From assembly GCA_028876065.1 (NCBI GenBank), contig JAGWTI010000014.1, positions 1 to 48,623 of the forward strand: a DNA stretch of 48,623 nucleotides, in the 5' to 3' direction. Below are positions 41,489-48,623 of this stretch, in pieces. The notes beneath the pieces are model-generated. The model had not been told where the DNA came from. It ran no database searches and saw only the letters and a list, made by a program, of their open reading frames with translations. The position numbers and the translations under genes were made by a program. Origin of the DNA: Nitrospirota bacterium (GTDB lineage: Bacteria > Nitrospirota > Nitrospiria > Nitrospirales > Nitrospiraceae). Position 1 is the first letter of the stretch. The number at the start of each line of letters is the position of its first letter.

Positions 41489-44400
41489 GTGAGGATTGAG
41501 CGACGATTTACGCAACGGGGGCAGAGTCCTTACCGGGACATGCCGTTCGCGAAGCGTTCCTCAGAGATCAAGAATCCCGATGGCTCTACGGTCTTTAAGC
41601 TCGACAACATCGACGTGCCCGAGCAATGGACCCAGCTCGCCGTCGATATCCTGGCGCAGAAATATTTCCGGAAGGCCGGAGTGCCCCAGGTCGGTCCGGA
41701 CGGGAAGCCTGTGTTCAACCAGGACGGCAAGCCGGTGCTGGGAGGCGAGCGGGACGCGCGGCAGGTCTTCCACCGGCTGGCCGGCTGCTGGACTCATTGG
41801 GGGAAGAGCCACGGCTATTTCACCAAGGAGGAAGACGCCTCCGCCTTCTACGACGAGATGTGCTACATGCTGGCGCGCCAAATGGCGGCGCCCAACTCGC
41901 CCCAGTGGTTCAACACGGGCCTGCACTATGCCTACGGCCTCTCCGGCCCGTCCCAGGGGCACTATTATGTCGATCCGAAGAGCAAGGAGATGGTCAAGGC
42001 CACGAACGCCTTCGAACATCCTCAGCCGCATGCCTGCTTCATCCAGGCAGTAGATGACGACCTGGTCAACGAGGGCGGGATCATGGACCTTTGGACCAGG
42101 GAGGCGCGGCTGTTCAAGTACGGGTCCGGCACCGGCACGAACTTCTCCAAGCTGCGCGGGGACAACGAGCCCCTCTCGGGCGGCGGGCGCTCCTCCGGCC
42201 TGATGTCCTTCCTCCGGATCGGCGACCGGGCGGCCGGCGCCATCAAGTCCGGCGGGACCACGAGGCGCGCGGCCAAGATGGTCTGCCTGGATTTGGACCA
42301 TCCGGACATCGAAGAGTTCATCGACTGGAAGGTGGTCGAAGAGCAGAAGGTGGCGGCCATGGTCACCGGCTCCAAGATCTGCGCGCAGCGGCTGAACGAG
42401 ATACTCCGCGCCTGCCATGTGCAGGACGGGAACGGGGCCACGCGGGTCGAGATCGATCCGGCGAAGAACGAGACCCTTAAACGGGCCATCAAGGCGGCCC
42501 GCCAGTCGGCCGTGTCGGAGGCGTACATCCAACGGATGTTCTCCTACGCCCAGGAAGGGTTCACCCACTTCGTCTTCCACGAGTACGACACGAACTGGGA
42601 CGGCAAGGCCTATCAGACCGTATCGGGGCAGAATTCCAACAACAGCGTGCGCATTCCCAACGGGTTCTTCGAAGCCCTGGAACAGGACGGGGATTGGGCG
42701 CTCAGACGCCGCACGGACGGCAAGGTCACCAAAACCGTCAAGGCTCGTGAGCTCTGGGACAAGATCGCCTGGGCCGCCTGGATCTGCGCCGATCCCGGCA
42801 CGCAGTACGACACCACGATCAACGAGTGGCACACCTGCCCGGAGGACGGGCCCATCAACGCGTCCAATCCCTGTGTGACCGGCGAGACGCTGGTGGCGAC
42901 CGTCGACGGTTGGCGGAGGATCGATGCGCTGGTCGGCAAGACCGTCCGGATTATCGGCGCGGATGGCCAACCGCACGTGGTCACGAAGGTGTTCCCGACC
43001 GGCCGCAAGCCGATCTTCACGTTGACCACCCGAGCCGGCTATCGTGTGCGCATCACCGGCGACCACCGGGTGCTCACGGTTGGCCGCGGCGATGTGGCGG
43101 TGCGGGACCTCACAGTGGAAGACCGGTTGTTCCTGCAGGGGCCGGGGTTTGGCCGGCGGACGATGCCGTCGGATTTGGCTCTGGGGGTCGGAGTGGCCAT
43201 CGGCGACGGCTGTCTCACGCGGTCGATGATTCGAGGACAGGAAGAAACCATCATCATCTTGTCCATGCATGCCGACGAAGCGACGGTCTTGGCCTCGATC
43301 GCTGAGGCGGTCAATGTCCAAAAGGCGGCCCTCAAAGCGGTCGGATCGATCGGGCGCAACGACGGGGTGAACGTGACGCGGAGCGCCACGGGCGCCAGGC
43401 TTTCGTTCGGTTCCCGTCCTGTGGTGGATCTGTTTCGCGAGCTGGCCATCCTGGACGAAGGCTCGGAGCGGAAGCGGTTCACGCCGGCCGTTTACGAGTT
43501 GGACAAGCAAGCTCTTGCGGCGGTCTTGCGCGGTCTGTTCACCGCGGACGGCACGGTCGCGCATTATGGGGAGAAATCCCAATACGTGGCCCTGGATTCC
43601 ACGTCGCTGGAACTGTTGCGACAGGTGCAACTGCTGCTCTTGTCCTTCGGGATCAAGGCCAAGCTCTATGAAAACCGCCGGGGTGGAAAGACCCAGGCGG
43701 TTCTGCCGGATGGGAAGGGCGGGATGCGATCCTATCCGGTTCGGGAGATGCACTCGCTCCGGATCAGTCGCTCTTCACGGTTCCTCTTCGAGCGGGAAAT
43801 CGGGTTCCATCCGGGCAGCCGCAAGGCCGAGGCTCTTGCGGAACTGAATGCCTCGGTCGGCACGTACCAGGACGAGCTGACGGATGACGTGGCTTCGATT
43901 GAGCCGGAGGGGGAAGCCGATGTGTTCGATTTGACCGAAGAAGCGACCCATCATTTCGTGGCCTCCGGGCTCGTCGTCCACAATTGTTCGGAGTACATGT
44001 TCCTGGACGACACGGCCTGCAATCTGGCCTCGCTGAACCTGGGCGAGTTCTACGAAACGGACGGCCAGTTCCGGCTGGACGATTTCCGGCATGCGGTGCG
44101 GCTCTGGACCATCGCGCTGGAAATCAGCGTGCTCATGGCCTCGTTCCCGAGCAAGGCCATCGCCGAAAAGAGCTTCATCTACCGCACGCTGGGGCTGGGG
44201 TACGCCAATCTGGGCACGGTGCTGATGCGGCAGGGGATTCCCTACGATTCGCCCAAGGCTCTGGCCATTTGCGGGGCGCTCACGGCGATCCTGACCGGCG
44301 AGTCCTATGCGGCTTCGGCGGAAATGGCGGCCGAGCTGGGCCCCTTCGACGGGTATGCGCGGAACCGCGAGCCCATGCTCCGGGTGATCCGCAATCATCG

Positions 44401-46126
44401 GCGGGCCGCCTACCATGCGGTGCCGGAAGAATACGAGGGGCTGACGATCAAGCCGCAGGGCATTCAGCCGGAACATTGCCCGCCGGACCTGTTGATCGGA
44501 GCGCGGCGGGCCTGGGACAAGGCGCTGGAACTGGGCACGGCCTATGGGTTCCGCAACGCGCAGGTCACGTGCATTGCCCCGACCGGTACGATCGGCCTGG
44601 TCATGGACTGCGATACGACCGGGATCGAGCCGGACTTCGCCCTGGTCAAATTCAAGAAGCTGGCCGGCGGCGGCTACTTCAAGATCATCAACCAGAGCCT
44701 CCCGCCGGCGCTGGCCACGCTCGGGTACAACGAGGCGCAGATCCAGGAGATCGTCACCTTTTGCACCGGCCGCCGGACCTTGAAGGGGGCGCCGTTCATC
44801 AACCACGAGACCCTGCAGGCCAAAGGCTTCGACGGGGCGGCGCTGGACCGGCTGGAAGCGGGCCTGGGCCAAGCCTTCGAAATCCAGTTCGCGTTCAACA
44901 AGTGGACCTTGGGCGAGGAATTTTGCCGCGAGAAGCTGGGCCTGACCGACGCGCAGCTCAACGAGCCGAATTTCAACATGCTCAAGGCGCTGGGGTTCGC
45001 CCAGGAGCAGATCGTGGTGGCCAACGACTATTGTTGCGGCACGATGACGATCGAGGGGGCGCCGCACCTGAAGGCGGAGCATCTCCCGGTCTTCGATTGC
45101 GCCAATCGCTGCGGCCGTACGGGCCAGCGGTTCATCGCCGTGGACGCCCACATTCGGATGATGGCGGCGGCGCAGCCCTTCATCAGCGGGGCGATCAGCA
45201 AGACCATCAATATGCCGGCGGACGCGACGGTGGAAGACGTGAAAGCCTCCTACCTGTTGTCCTGGCACTCGATGGTCAAGGCGGTGGCCTTGTACCGGGA
45301 CGGCTCCAAGCTCAGCCAGCCGCTCAATGCCGCGTCGGACTCGGGCGAATTGGCCGAGGCCGTGGCCGGCGGGGACGTGTTGCAGGCGGCGGAAAAGATC
45401 ACCGAACGGGTGCTCGTCCGGTACCTGGCCAGGCGGAGGCGGATGCCGGAGCGGCGGAAGGGGTATACGCAGAAGGCCATCGTGGGCGGCCATAAGATCT
45501 ATCTGCGGACCGGCGAGTACAGCGACGGGACCGTGGGCGAGATCTTCCTGGACATGCACAAGGAAGGGGCGGCCTTCCGCAGCCTCATGAACTGCTTCGC
45601 GATCGCCATCTCCCTGGGGCTCCAGCACGGGGTGCCGCTGGAAGAGTTCGTCGAGGCGTTCGTGTTCACCCGGTTCGAGCCCAACGGGCCGGTCAAGCTC
45701 AACGACCGGATCAAGATGTCCACGTCGATCATCGACTACATCTTCCGCGAGCTGGCCATCACCTATCTGGGCCGTCACGATCTGGCGCAAGTGGTGCCGG
45801 AAGACTTGCGCATGGACTCGGTCAAGAAGGACGCCCAGGACCCGGCCACGATGGAAGGGGAGGAGGCGGACCCGCAAGCCCTGGCCTCGTCGTCGATCAG
45901 CACGGACATGTTCCCCGCCAGGCGCGAGAACGGCAACGGCGGCAACGGGGCCCTGGCGCACAAGCTGGAGTTGAAGCGCGAGACCCTGACCTATACGACC
46001 GTCGAACTGGCCCGCTTGAAAGGTTACGAAGGGGATCCCTGTCAGAACTGCAAAGAGTTCACGCTGGTGCGCAACGGCACATGCCTCAAGTGCATGAACT
46101 GCGGCGCCACGAGCGGTTGCTCCTGA
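41489..46126 (+). CDS. nrdJ: adenosylcobalamin-dependent ribonucleotide reductase (class II) with intein
   Basis: NrdJ reduces ribonucleotides to deoxyribonucleotides with a B12-generated thiyl radical, independent of oxygen. The 1545-residue precursor contains a 371-residue intein, leaving a 1174-residue enzyme. Extein landmarks: [14 protein letters not shown] (about 135), [27 protein letters not shown], the catalytic triad N-P-C-S-E formed on splicing (Asn460, Cys833, Glu835 in the precursor), [20 protein letters not shown], and a C-terminal Cys tail ([20 protein letters not shown]). AGGGGAGGAG precedes the GTG start. It is followed by a small PD-(D/E)XK-like protein. Confidence 0.97.
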   Translation: MRIERRFTQRGQSPYRDMPFAKRSSEIKNPDGSTVFKLDNIDVPEQWTQLAVDILAQKYFRKAGVPQVGPDGKPVFNQDGKPVLGGERDARQVFHRLAGCWTHWGKSHGYFTKEEDASAFYDEMCYMLARQMAAPNSPQWFNTGLHYAYGLSGPSQGHYYVDPKSKEMVKATNAFEHPQPHACFIQAVDDDLVNEGGIMDLWTREARLFKYGSGTGTNFSKLRGDNEPLSGGGRSSGLMSFLRIGDRAAGAIKSGGTTRRAAKMVCLDLDHPDIEEFIDWKVVEEQKVAAMVTGSKICAQRLNEILRACHVQDGNGATRVEIDPAKNETLKRAIKAARQSAVSEAYIQRMFSYAQEGFTHFVFHEYDTNWDGKAYQTVSGQNSNNSVRIPNGFFEALEQDGDWALRRRTDGKVTKTVKARELWDKIAWAAWICADPGTQYDTTINEWHTCPEDGPINASNPCVTGETLVATVDGWRRIDALVGKTVRIIGADGQPHVVTKVFPTGRKPIFTLTTRAGYRVRITGDHRVLTVGRGDVAVRDLTVEDRLFLQGPGFGRRTMPSDLALGVGVAIGDGCLTRSMIRGQEETIIILSMHADEATVLASIAEAVNVQKAALKAVGSIGRNDGVNVTRSATGARLSFGSRPVVDLFRELAILDEGSERKRFTPAVYELDKQALAAVLRGLFTADGTVAHYGEKSQYVALDSTSLELLRQVQLLLLSFGIKAKLYENRRGGKTQAVLPDGKGGMRSYPVREMHSLRISRSSRFLFEREIGFHPGSRKAEALAELNASVGTYQDELTDDVASIEPEGEADVFDLTEEATHHFVASGLVVHNCSEYMFLDDTACNLASLNLGEFYETDGQFRLDDFRHAVRLWTIALEISVLMASFPSKAIAEKSFIYRTLGLGYANLGTVLMRQGIPYDSPKALAICGALTAILTGESYAASAEMAAELGPFDGYARNREPMLRVIRNHRRAAYHAVPEEYEGLTIKPQGIQPEHCPPDLLIGARRAWDKALELGTAYGFRNAQVTCIAPTGTIGLVMDCDTTGIEPDFALVKFKKLAGGGYFKIINQSLPPALATLGYNEAQIQEIVTFCTGRRTLKGAPFINHETLQAKGFDGAALDRLEAGLGQAFEIQFAFNKWTLGEEFCREKLGLTDAQLNEPNFNMLKALGFAQEQIVVANDYCCGTMTIEGAPHLKAEHLPVFDCANRCGRTGQRFIAVDAHIRMMAAAQPFISGAISKTINMPADATVEDVKASYLLSWHSMVKAVALYRDGSKLSQPLNAASDSGELAEAVAGGDVLQAAEKITERVLVRYLARRRRMPERRKGYTQKAIVGGHKIYLRTGEYSDGTVGEIFLDMHKEGAAFRSLMNCFAIAISLGLQHGVPLEEFVEAFVFTRFEPNGPVKLNDRIKMSTSIIDYIFRELAITYLGRHDLAQVVPEDLRMDSVKKDAQDPATMEGEEADPQALASSSISTDMFPARRENGNGGNGALAHKLELKRETLTYTTVELARLKGYEGDPCQNCKEFTLVRNGTCLKCMNCGATSGCS
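42872..43984 (+). other. intein with LAGLIDADG homing endonuclease inside NrdJ
   Basis: Codons 462-832 form an in-frame intein. Block A is [17 protein letters not shown], with Cys1 as splice nucleophile. Block B is [11 protein letters not shown]. The C-terminal blocks are [14 protein letters not shown], ending in the required His-Asn, and the +1 residue is Cys. Two dodecapeptide motifs, [12 protein letters not shown] and LRGLFTADG, mark a DOD-type homing endonuclease. All splicing residues appear intact. It interrupts the NPCSEY motif of the reductase. Confidence 0.95.
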
Positions 46127-46138
46127 TGGAGGATGACC

Positions 46139-46528
46139 ATGAATACCATGACCGGCGATGTCGCAATCCAATCGCTCCACGATCAGGTCGTCAGCCTGGT
46201 GGCGCAACGCTGGGCCAAGTCCTTTCAGTGCAAGGTCACCATCAACCCAGGGTCGGAAACCAACGAGCCTGATGTGTTCGGCTGGCAGTTCATCCCAGGG
46301 GGCGGCAACAAGGTCGAGTGGATCGCCGAGGTCGAAACCGAGGACTCCCTGACCGAGCTGGACCGGTACAAGCGGTGGCAAGCGCTGGCCGACAAGAGCG
46401 TGCCCTTCTACTTGTTCGTGCCCAAAGGGTACCGGTCGAAGGTGCGGCAATTGGCGGTGATGGCCGGTGTGGACCTGAACGGGATCTACGAGTATGCGTT
46501 TCTGAACGAGACGTTCCAGCTCGCATAG
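46139..46528 (+). CDS. hypothetical protein with possible PD-(D/E)XK nuclease-like core
   Basis: The 129-residue protein has NEPDVFGWQF (about 40-49) and EWIAEVETEDSLTE (about 59-72). An Asp on one strand followed by a Glu-X-Glu on the next resembles the restriction-endonuclease-like fold, with Glu in place of the final Lys. This is a weak pattern match and no enzyme activity is claimed. GGAGG at 46128-46132 best fits the ATG at 46139. It begins 12 bases after the nrdJ stop and is probably co-transcribed. Confidence 0.7.
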   Translation: MNTMTGDVAIQSLHDQVVSLVAQRWAKSFQCKVTINPGSETNEPDVFGWQFIPGGGNKVEWIAEVETEDSLTELDRYKRWQALADKSVPFYLFVPKGYRSKVRQLAVMAGVDLNGIYEYAFLNETFQLA

Positions 46529-46563
46529 AGGGCCCGGTCGAAGCATTAACAGGAGGGAATTGC

Positions 46564-46725
46564 ATGGCGCGCCATCGGGCTATGAGGTCGAGACGGGCTT
46601 GCGATGTGGTGTGGATGGATCGGGCGTCCGGGCAGGCGCAGGATCGAGACCAGAATCGGGCCGGCCGCTCCGTCAGGGCGCGGACAAGGGTCAGCCGAAG
46701 GAAATGGAGATGCCCTCAACCGTAG
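46564..46725 (+). CDS. short ORF with a strong Shine-Dalgarno, frame uncertain
   Basis: AGGAGG lies seven bases before an ATG at 46564 that opens a 53-residue, very Arg-rich frame (MARHRAMRSRRACDVV). An alternative frame from the TTG at 46560 reads GYEVETGLRCGVDGSGVRAG and continues to QPKEMEMPSTVGESH with its stop at about 46737; that frame looks more protein-like. A single-base indel near 46576 would join the good start to that frame. I cannot decide between the two. Confidence 0.35.
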   Translation: MARHRAMRSRRACDVVWMDRASGQAQDRDQNRAGRSVRARTRVSRRKWRCPQP

Positions 46726-46766
46726 GCGAGTCGCACTGATCTCCGATCATTACTTGTGCGGTCCAG

Positions 46767-46798
46767 GAGGGGATGCTGGCTACTTGCCGCATCCCCTC
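46767..46798 (+). terminator. hairpin ending the nrdJ cluster
   Basis: GAGGGGATGC (46767-46776) pairs perfectly with GCATCCCCTC (46789-46798) around a 12-base loop. Only a weak T-rich stretch follows. It separates the GC-rich nrdJ cluster from the lower-GC restriction-modification genes. Confidence 0.5.
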
Positions 46799-46902
46799 TG
46801 TGCTTTCGATAATTTCAAGACCGGTTGAAGCCTTGGAGCTTGAACGGATTCTACGTTAGGATCAACGTGCCCAAAGTAAGATTGGCTATACCGCCAGCAA
46901 CG

Positions 46903-47892
46903 ATGACTCGTTGGCCAAACACCGATTTTTCCCCCTACGTTCCTCGCCAAGTAGGAAAGCTGGAAAACCATCAAACCGATCTTCCGCGGATTGCAAAAGA
47001 TCCAAAGCTGACCGCATTGATCGAATCTGCTCTCCGCAATATTCCTACGGCGCACGATCTGTACCTCCACGATGCTCGCAACCTTTCTCTGATCGAGGAT
47101 GGGAGTGCTCATTTGGTCTTGACCTCGCCTCCATACTGGACGCTCAAGGAGTATCGTCGTTCGAAAGGCCAAATGGGATTTATTGCTGATTATGATGAAT
47201 TTATAGAAGAGTTGGATAAAGTGTGGCGGCATTGCTTCCGTATTCTTGTGCCAGGAGGGCGATTGATTTGCGTCGTTGGCGATGTGTGCCTTTCGCGACG
47301 CAAAAACGAAGGGCGGCATACAGTGGTGCCGCTTCATTCTTCGATTCAGGAGCATTGCCGAGCGATAGGGTATGACAATTTAGCGCCAATTATCTGGCAC
47401 AAAATAGCGAATGCTTCGTATGAAGTGGAAAATGGTTCCAGTTTTATGGGAAAGCCCTATGAACCCAATGCTGTTATCAAAAACGATATCGAGTTCATAC
47501 TGATGGAACGAAAACCAGGCGGCTATAGGAGCCCGTCTGTTGCTACTCGTATATTAAGTGTAATTTCGACAGAAAATCACAAAAAATGGTTTCAGCAGAT
47601 ATGGTCGGGTGTCACTGGTGCCTCCACCAAGGCGCATCCGGCGCCGTTCCCATTAGAACTCGCAGAGCGGCTTATTCGTATGTTTAGTTTTGTTGGCGAT
47701 ACGGTTCTGGATCCTTTCATGGGGACGGGTACGACAAGCCTTGCGGCATCTCGGTGGGGGAGGAATAGTATTGGCGTGGAGGTAGATCCACATTATTTCG
47801 ATCTTGCGAGCCACCGTCTTGCAGCGGCTACGGGAGACCTCTTTGCTAACGTGAATGTCAACGTCATACGACCGGAGGGCCGTACTGCATGA
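46903..47892 (+). CDS. type II DNA methyltransferase (N4-cytosine/N6-adenine, SPPY class)
   Basis: The 329-residue enzyme has the catalytic motif LTSPPYW (73-79) ahead of the SAM-binding motif VLDPFMGTGTTSLAASRWGR (within about 270-292), the order of beta-class amino-methyltransferases. TSPPY is most often seen in N4-cytosine enzymes. PGGRLICVVGD is the next conserved strand. It presumably protects the target of the adjoining endonuclease. AT-rich third positions differ sharply from the neighbours, which suggests horizontal transfer. The start is uncertain: an ATG at 46903 is chosen, and the frame is open to a TTG at 46825. It overlaps the endonuclease start (ATGA). Confidence 0.9.
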   Translation: MTRWPNTDFSPYVPRQVGKLENHQTDLPRIAKDPKLTALIESALRNIPTAHDLYLHDARNLSLIEDGSAHLVLTSPPYWTLKEYRRSKGQMGFIADYDEFIEELDKVWRHCFRILVPGGRLICVVGDVCLSRRKNEGRHTVVPLHSSIQEHCRAIGYDNLAPIIWHKIANASYEVENGSSFMGKPYEPNAVIKNDIEFILMERKPGGYRSPSVATRILSVISTENHKKWFQQIWSGVTGASTKAHPAPFPLELAERLIRMFSFVGDTVLDPFMGTGTTSLAASRWGRNSIGVEVDPHYFDLASHRLAAATGDLFANVNVNVIRPEGRTA

Positions 47893-48500
47893 ACAATCTT
47901 CGTGGAATGGTTGGAGCGGCTGTTCGTCAGTTTTGGAGGATACGCCAGAGGCAAGAAAGAAGGCAGGGTAAAGCCACTGGAAAGCGAGACCAGGGAAGCC
48001 GAAGCGCTGTAACCGGTGGCGCTCAAATGGATGGGTTTGTCCAGCTTGTTAGTGAATTGCTGGTGGAAAGCGGAATCCCCGACGACACGATTTATCGAAA
48101 ACGGAATGTTGAAATTCCAGGATTTTTCCGTCCGACAAAAGAATGGGATCTTCTCGTTGTTATTGATGGCCACCTTCTGGCGTCGATCGAATTCAAATCT
48201 CAGGTCGGCCCCTCCTTCGGAAACAATTACAATAACCGAACCGAGGAGGCCTTGGGCAGCGCTACAGATGTGTGGGCCGCTTACCGTGAAGGAGCTTTTC
48301 GGGATTCTCCCAAGCCGTGGCTTGGCTACCTCATGCTATTAGAAGAGGCGCCTCGCTCGACCAGTCCTGTGGCTGTTACTGAACCGCACTTTGCGGTGTT
48401 CGAAGAGTTTCGCGGGGCATCCTATGCCAAACGCTATGAGCTATTCTGTCTGAAGCTTGCTCGTGAACGGCTCTACGATGCATCTTGTTTTCTAATTTAG
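47889..48500 (+). CDS. XhoI/PaeR7I-like type II restriction endonuclease, C-terminally truncated
   Basis: The 203-residue protein strongly resembles PaeR7I/XhoI enzymes, which as I recall cut CTCGAG. Shared blocks include GFFRPTKEWDLLVV (about 75-88), SIEFKSQVGPSFGNNYNNRT with the Asp and Glu-X-Lys of the PD-(D/E)XK site (about 96-115), WAAYREGAF, and FRGASYAKRYELFCLKL. The known enzymes are about 245 residues; the alignment is collinear from the N-terminus, so about 40 C-terminal residues are missing. The stop TAG sits at the edge of an IS200-like element. Activity is therefore doubtful. Codon use is AT-richer than the genome. Confidence 0.88.
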   Translation: MNNLRGMVGAAVRQFWRIRQRQERRQGKATGKRDQGSRSAVTGGAQMDGFVQLVSELLVESGIPDDTIYRKRNVEIPGFFRPTKEWDLLVVIDGHLLASIEFKSQVGPSFGNNYNNRTEEALGSATDVWAAYREGAFRDSPKPWLGYLMLLEEAPRSTSPVAVTEPHFAVFEEFRGASYAKRYELFCLKLARERLYDASCFLI

Positions 48501-48623
48501 CGGGAGTTCCCCACCTGTCAGGGTGGGGGTGAGAGCTGGGAGCCGTCTGTTGCTCGCCCTGGTGCTATGATGGGCGCCAATGAAGCTCCATCGACAGGCC
48601 CATGTCGTCTACAAGACGCAGTA
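48501..48623 (+). mobile_element. left end of an IS200/IS605-family element (continues beyond the window)
   Basis: A hairpin, CCCCACC (48509-48515) with GGTGGGG (48522-48528), resembles the subterminal palindrome of IS200/IS605 elements. It lies just after the endonuclease stop, and a transposase-like start follows at 48580. The right end is outside the window. Confidence 0.55.
48580..48623 (+). CDS. tnpA: IS200-like transposase TnpA, 5' fragment
   Basis: The first 14 codons read MKLHRQAHVVYKTQ, and the next codon begins TA, probably Tyr. The AH-VVYKTQY pattern is how many IS200/IS605 Y1 transposases begin, normally followed by HIVWVTKYR. Only 44 bases are visible, so the call depends on this match and on the hairpin upstream. 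These transposases move single-stranded DNA using a single catalytic tyrosine. Confidence 0.55.
   Translation, partial: MKLHRQAHVVYKTQ

Noticed and set aside
43775-46546. Minus-strand open frame of 923 codons opposite nrdJ
   Set aside because: Same reasoning: it is antisense to a firmly identified gene, with the low-complexity composition typical of antisense frames.

Overview
This window is a GC-rich bacterial chromosome segment that looks like Nitrospira or a close relative in Nitrospirota. That assignment is an inference from gene content and protein style: a complete urea uptake and urease locus with two outer-membrane porins, many PAS/REC phosphorelay proteins, and MITE-like inverted repeats between genes. 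No 16S rRNA or nitrite oxidoreductase gene is present to prove it.

Layout. 1-6.1 kb: small hypothetical proteins around metH (cobalamin-dependent methionine synthase). 6.1-10.5 kb: a hybrid histidine kinase convergent with a REC/HD-GYP regulator. 10.5-12.0 kb: rph and rdgB. 12.0-12.8 kb: tRNA-Pro(TGG) and tRNA-Arg(TCT) set among direct repeats, with a 19-bp copy of the tRNA-Pro 3' end 150 bp downstream. 12.8-15.8 kb: a lone receiver protein, a sensor-kinase remnant, a pentapeptide-repeat protein, a MutY lacking its C-terminal domain next to a separate Nudix protein, and a PolB-like exonuclease. 15.8-16.8 kb: a lipoprotein.

17.1-32.6 kb is the urea region. It runs porin, urtABCDE (high-affinity urea ABC transporter), a second porin, an opposed UT-type urea channel, then ureABC-ureF-ureG-ureD. 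Together these would carry urea across the outer membrane, import it by ATP-driven and channel routes, and hydrolyse it to ammonia and CO2. There is no ureE here; UreG has a His-rich N-terminus that could help with nickel. Leader hairpins, an intergenic terminator after urtA and repeat insertions break the operon into likely expression units. A four-PAS hybrid kinase follows the urease genes.

35.3-41.1 kb: housekeeping and membrane genes, including miaB-mtaB (tRNA methylthiotransferases) and an AmpG-like MFS protein. 41.1-46.8 kb: class II (B12-dependent) ribonucleotide reductase nrdJ. Its promoter overlaps two candidate NrdR boxes 32 bp apart, its leader is structured and carries a terminator, and the protein is split by a LAGLIDADG intein placed immediately before the catalytic thiyl-radical cysteine. 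46.8-48.6 kb: a lower-GC island with a DNA methyltransferase and a XhoI/PaeR7I-like restriction endonuclease. The endonuclease appears cut short where an IS200/IS605-type element begins; that element runs off the window.

B12 dependence recurs (MetH, NrdJ). Most gene calls are firm. Promoter, RNA-structure and start-codon calls were made by eye and are less certain.
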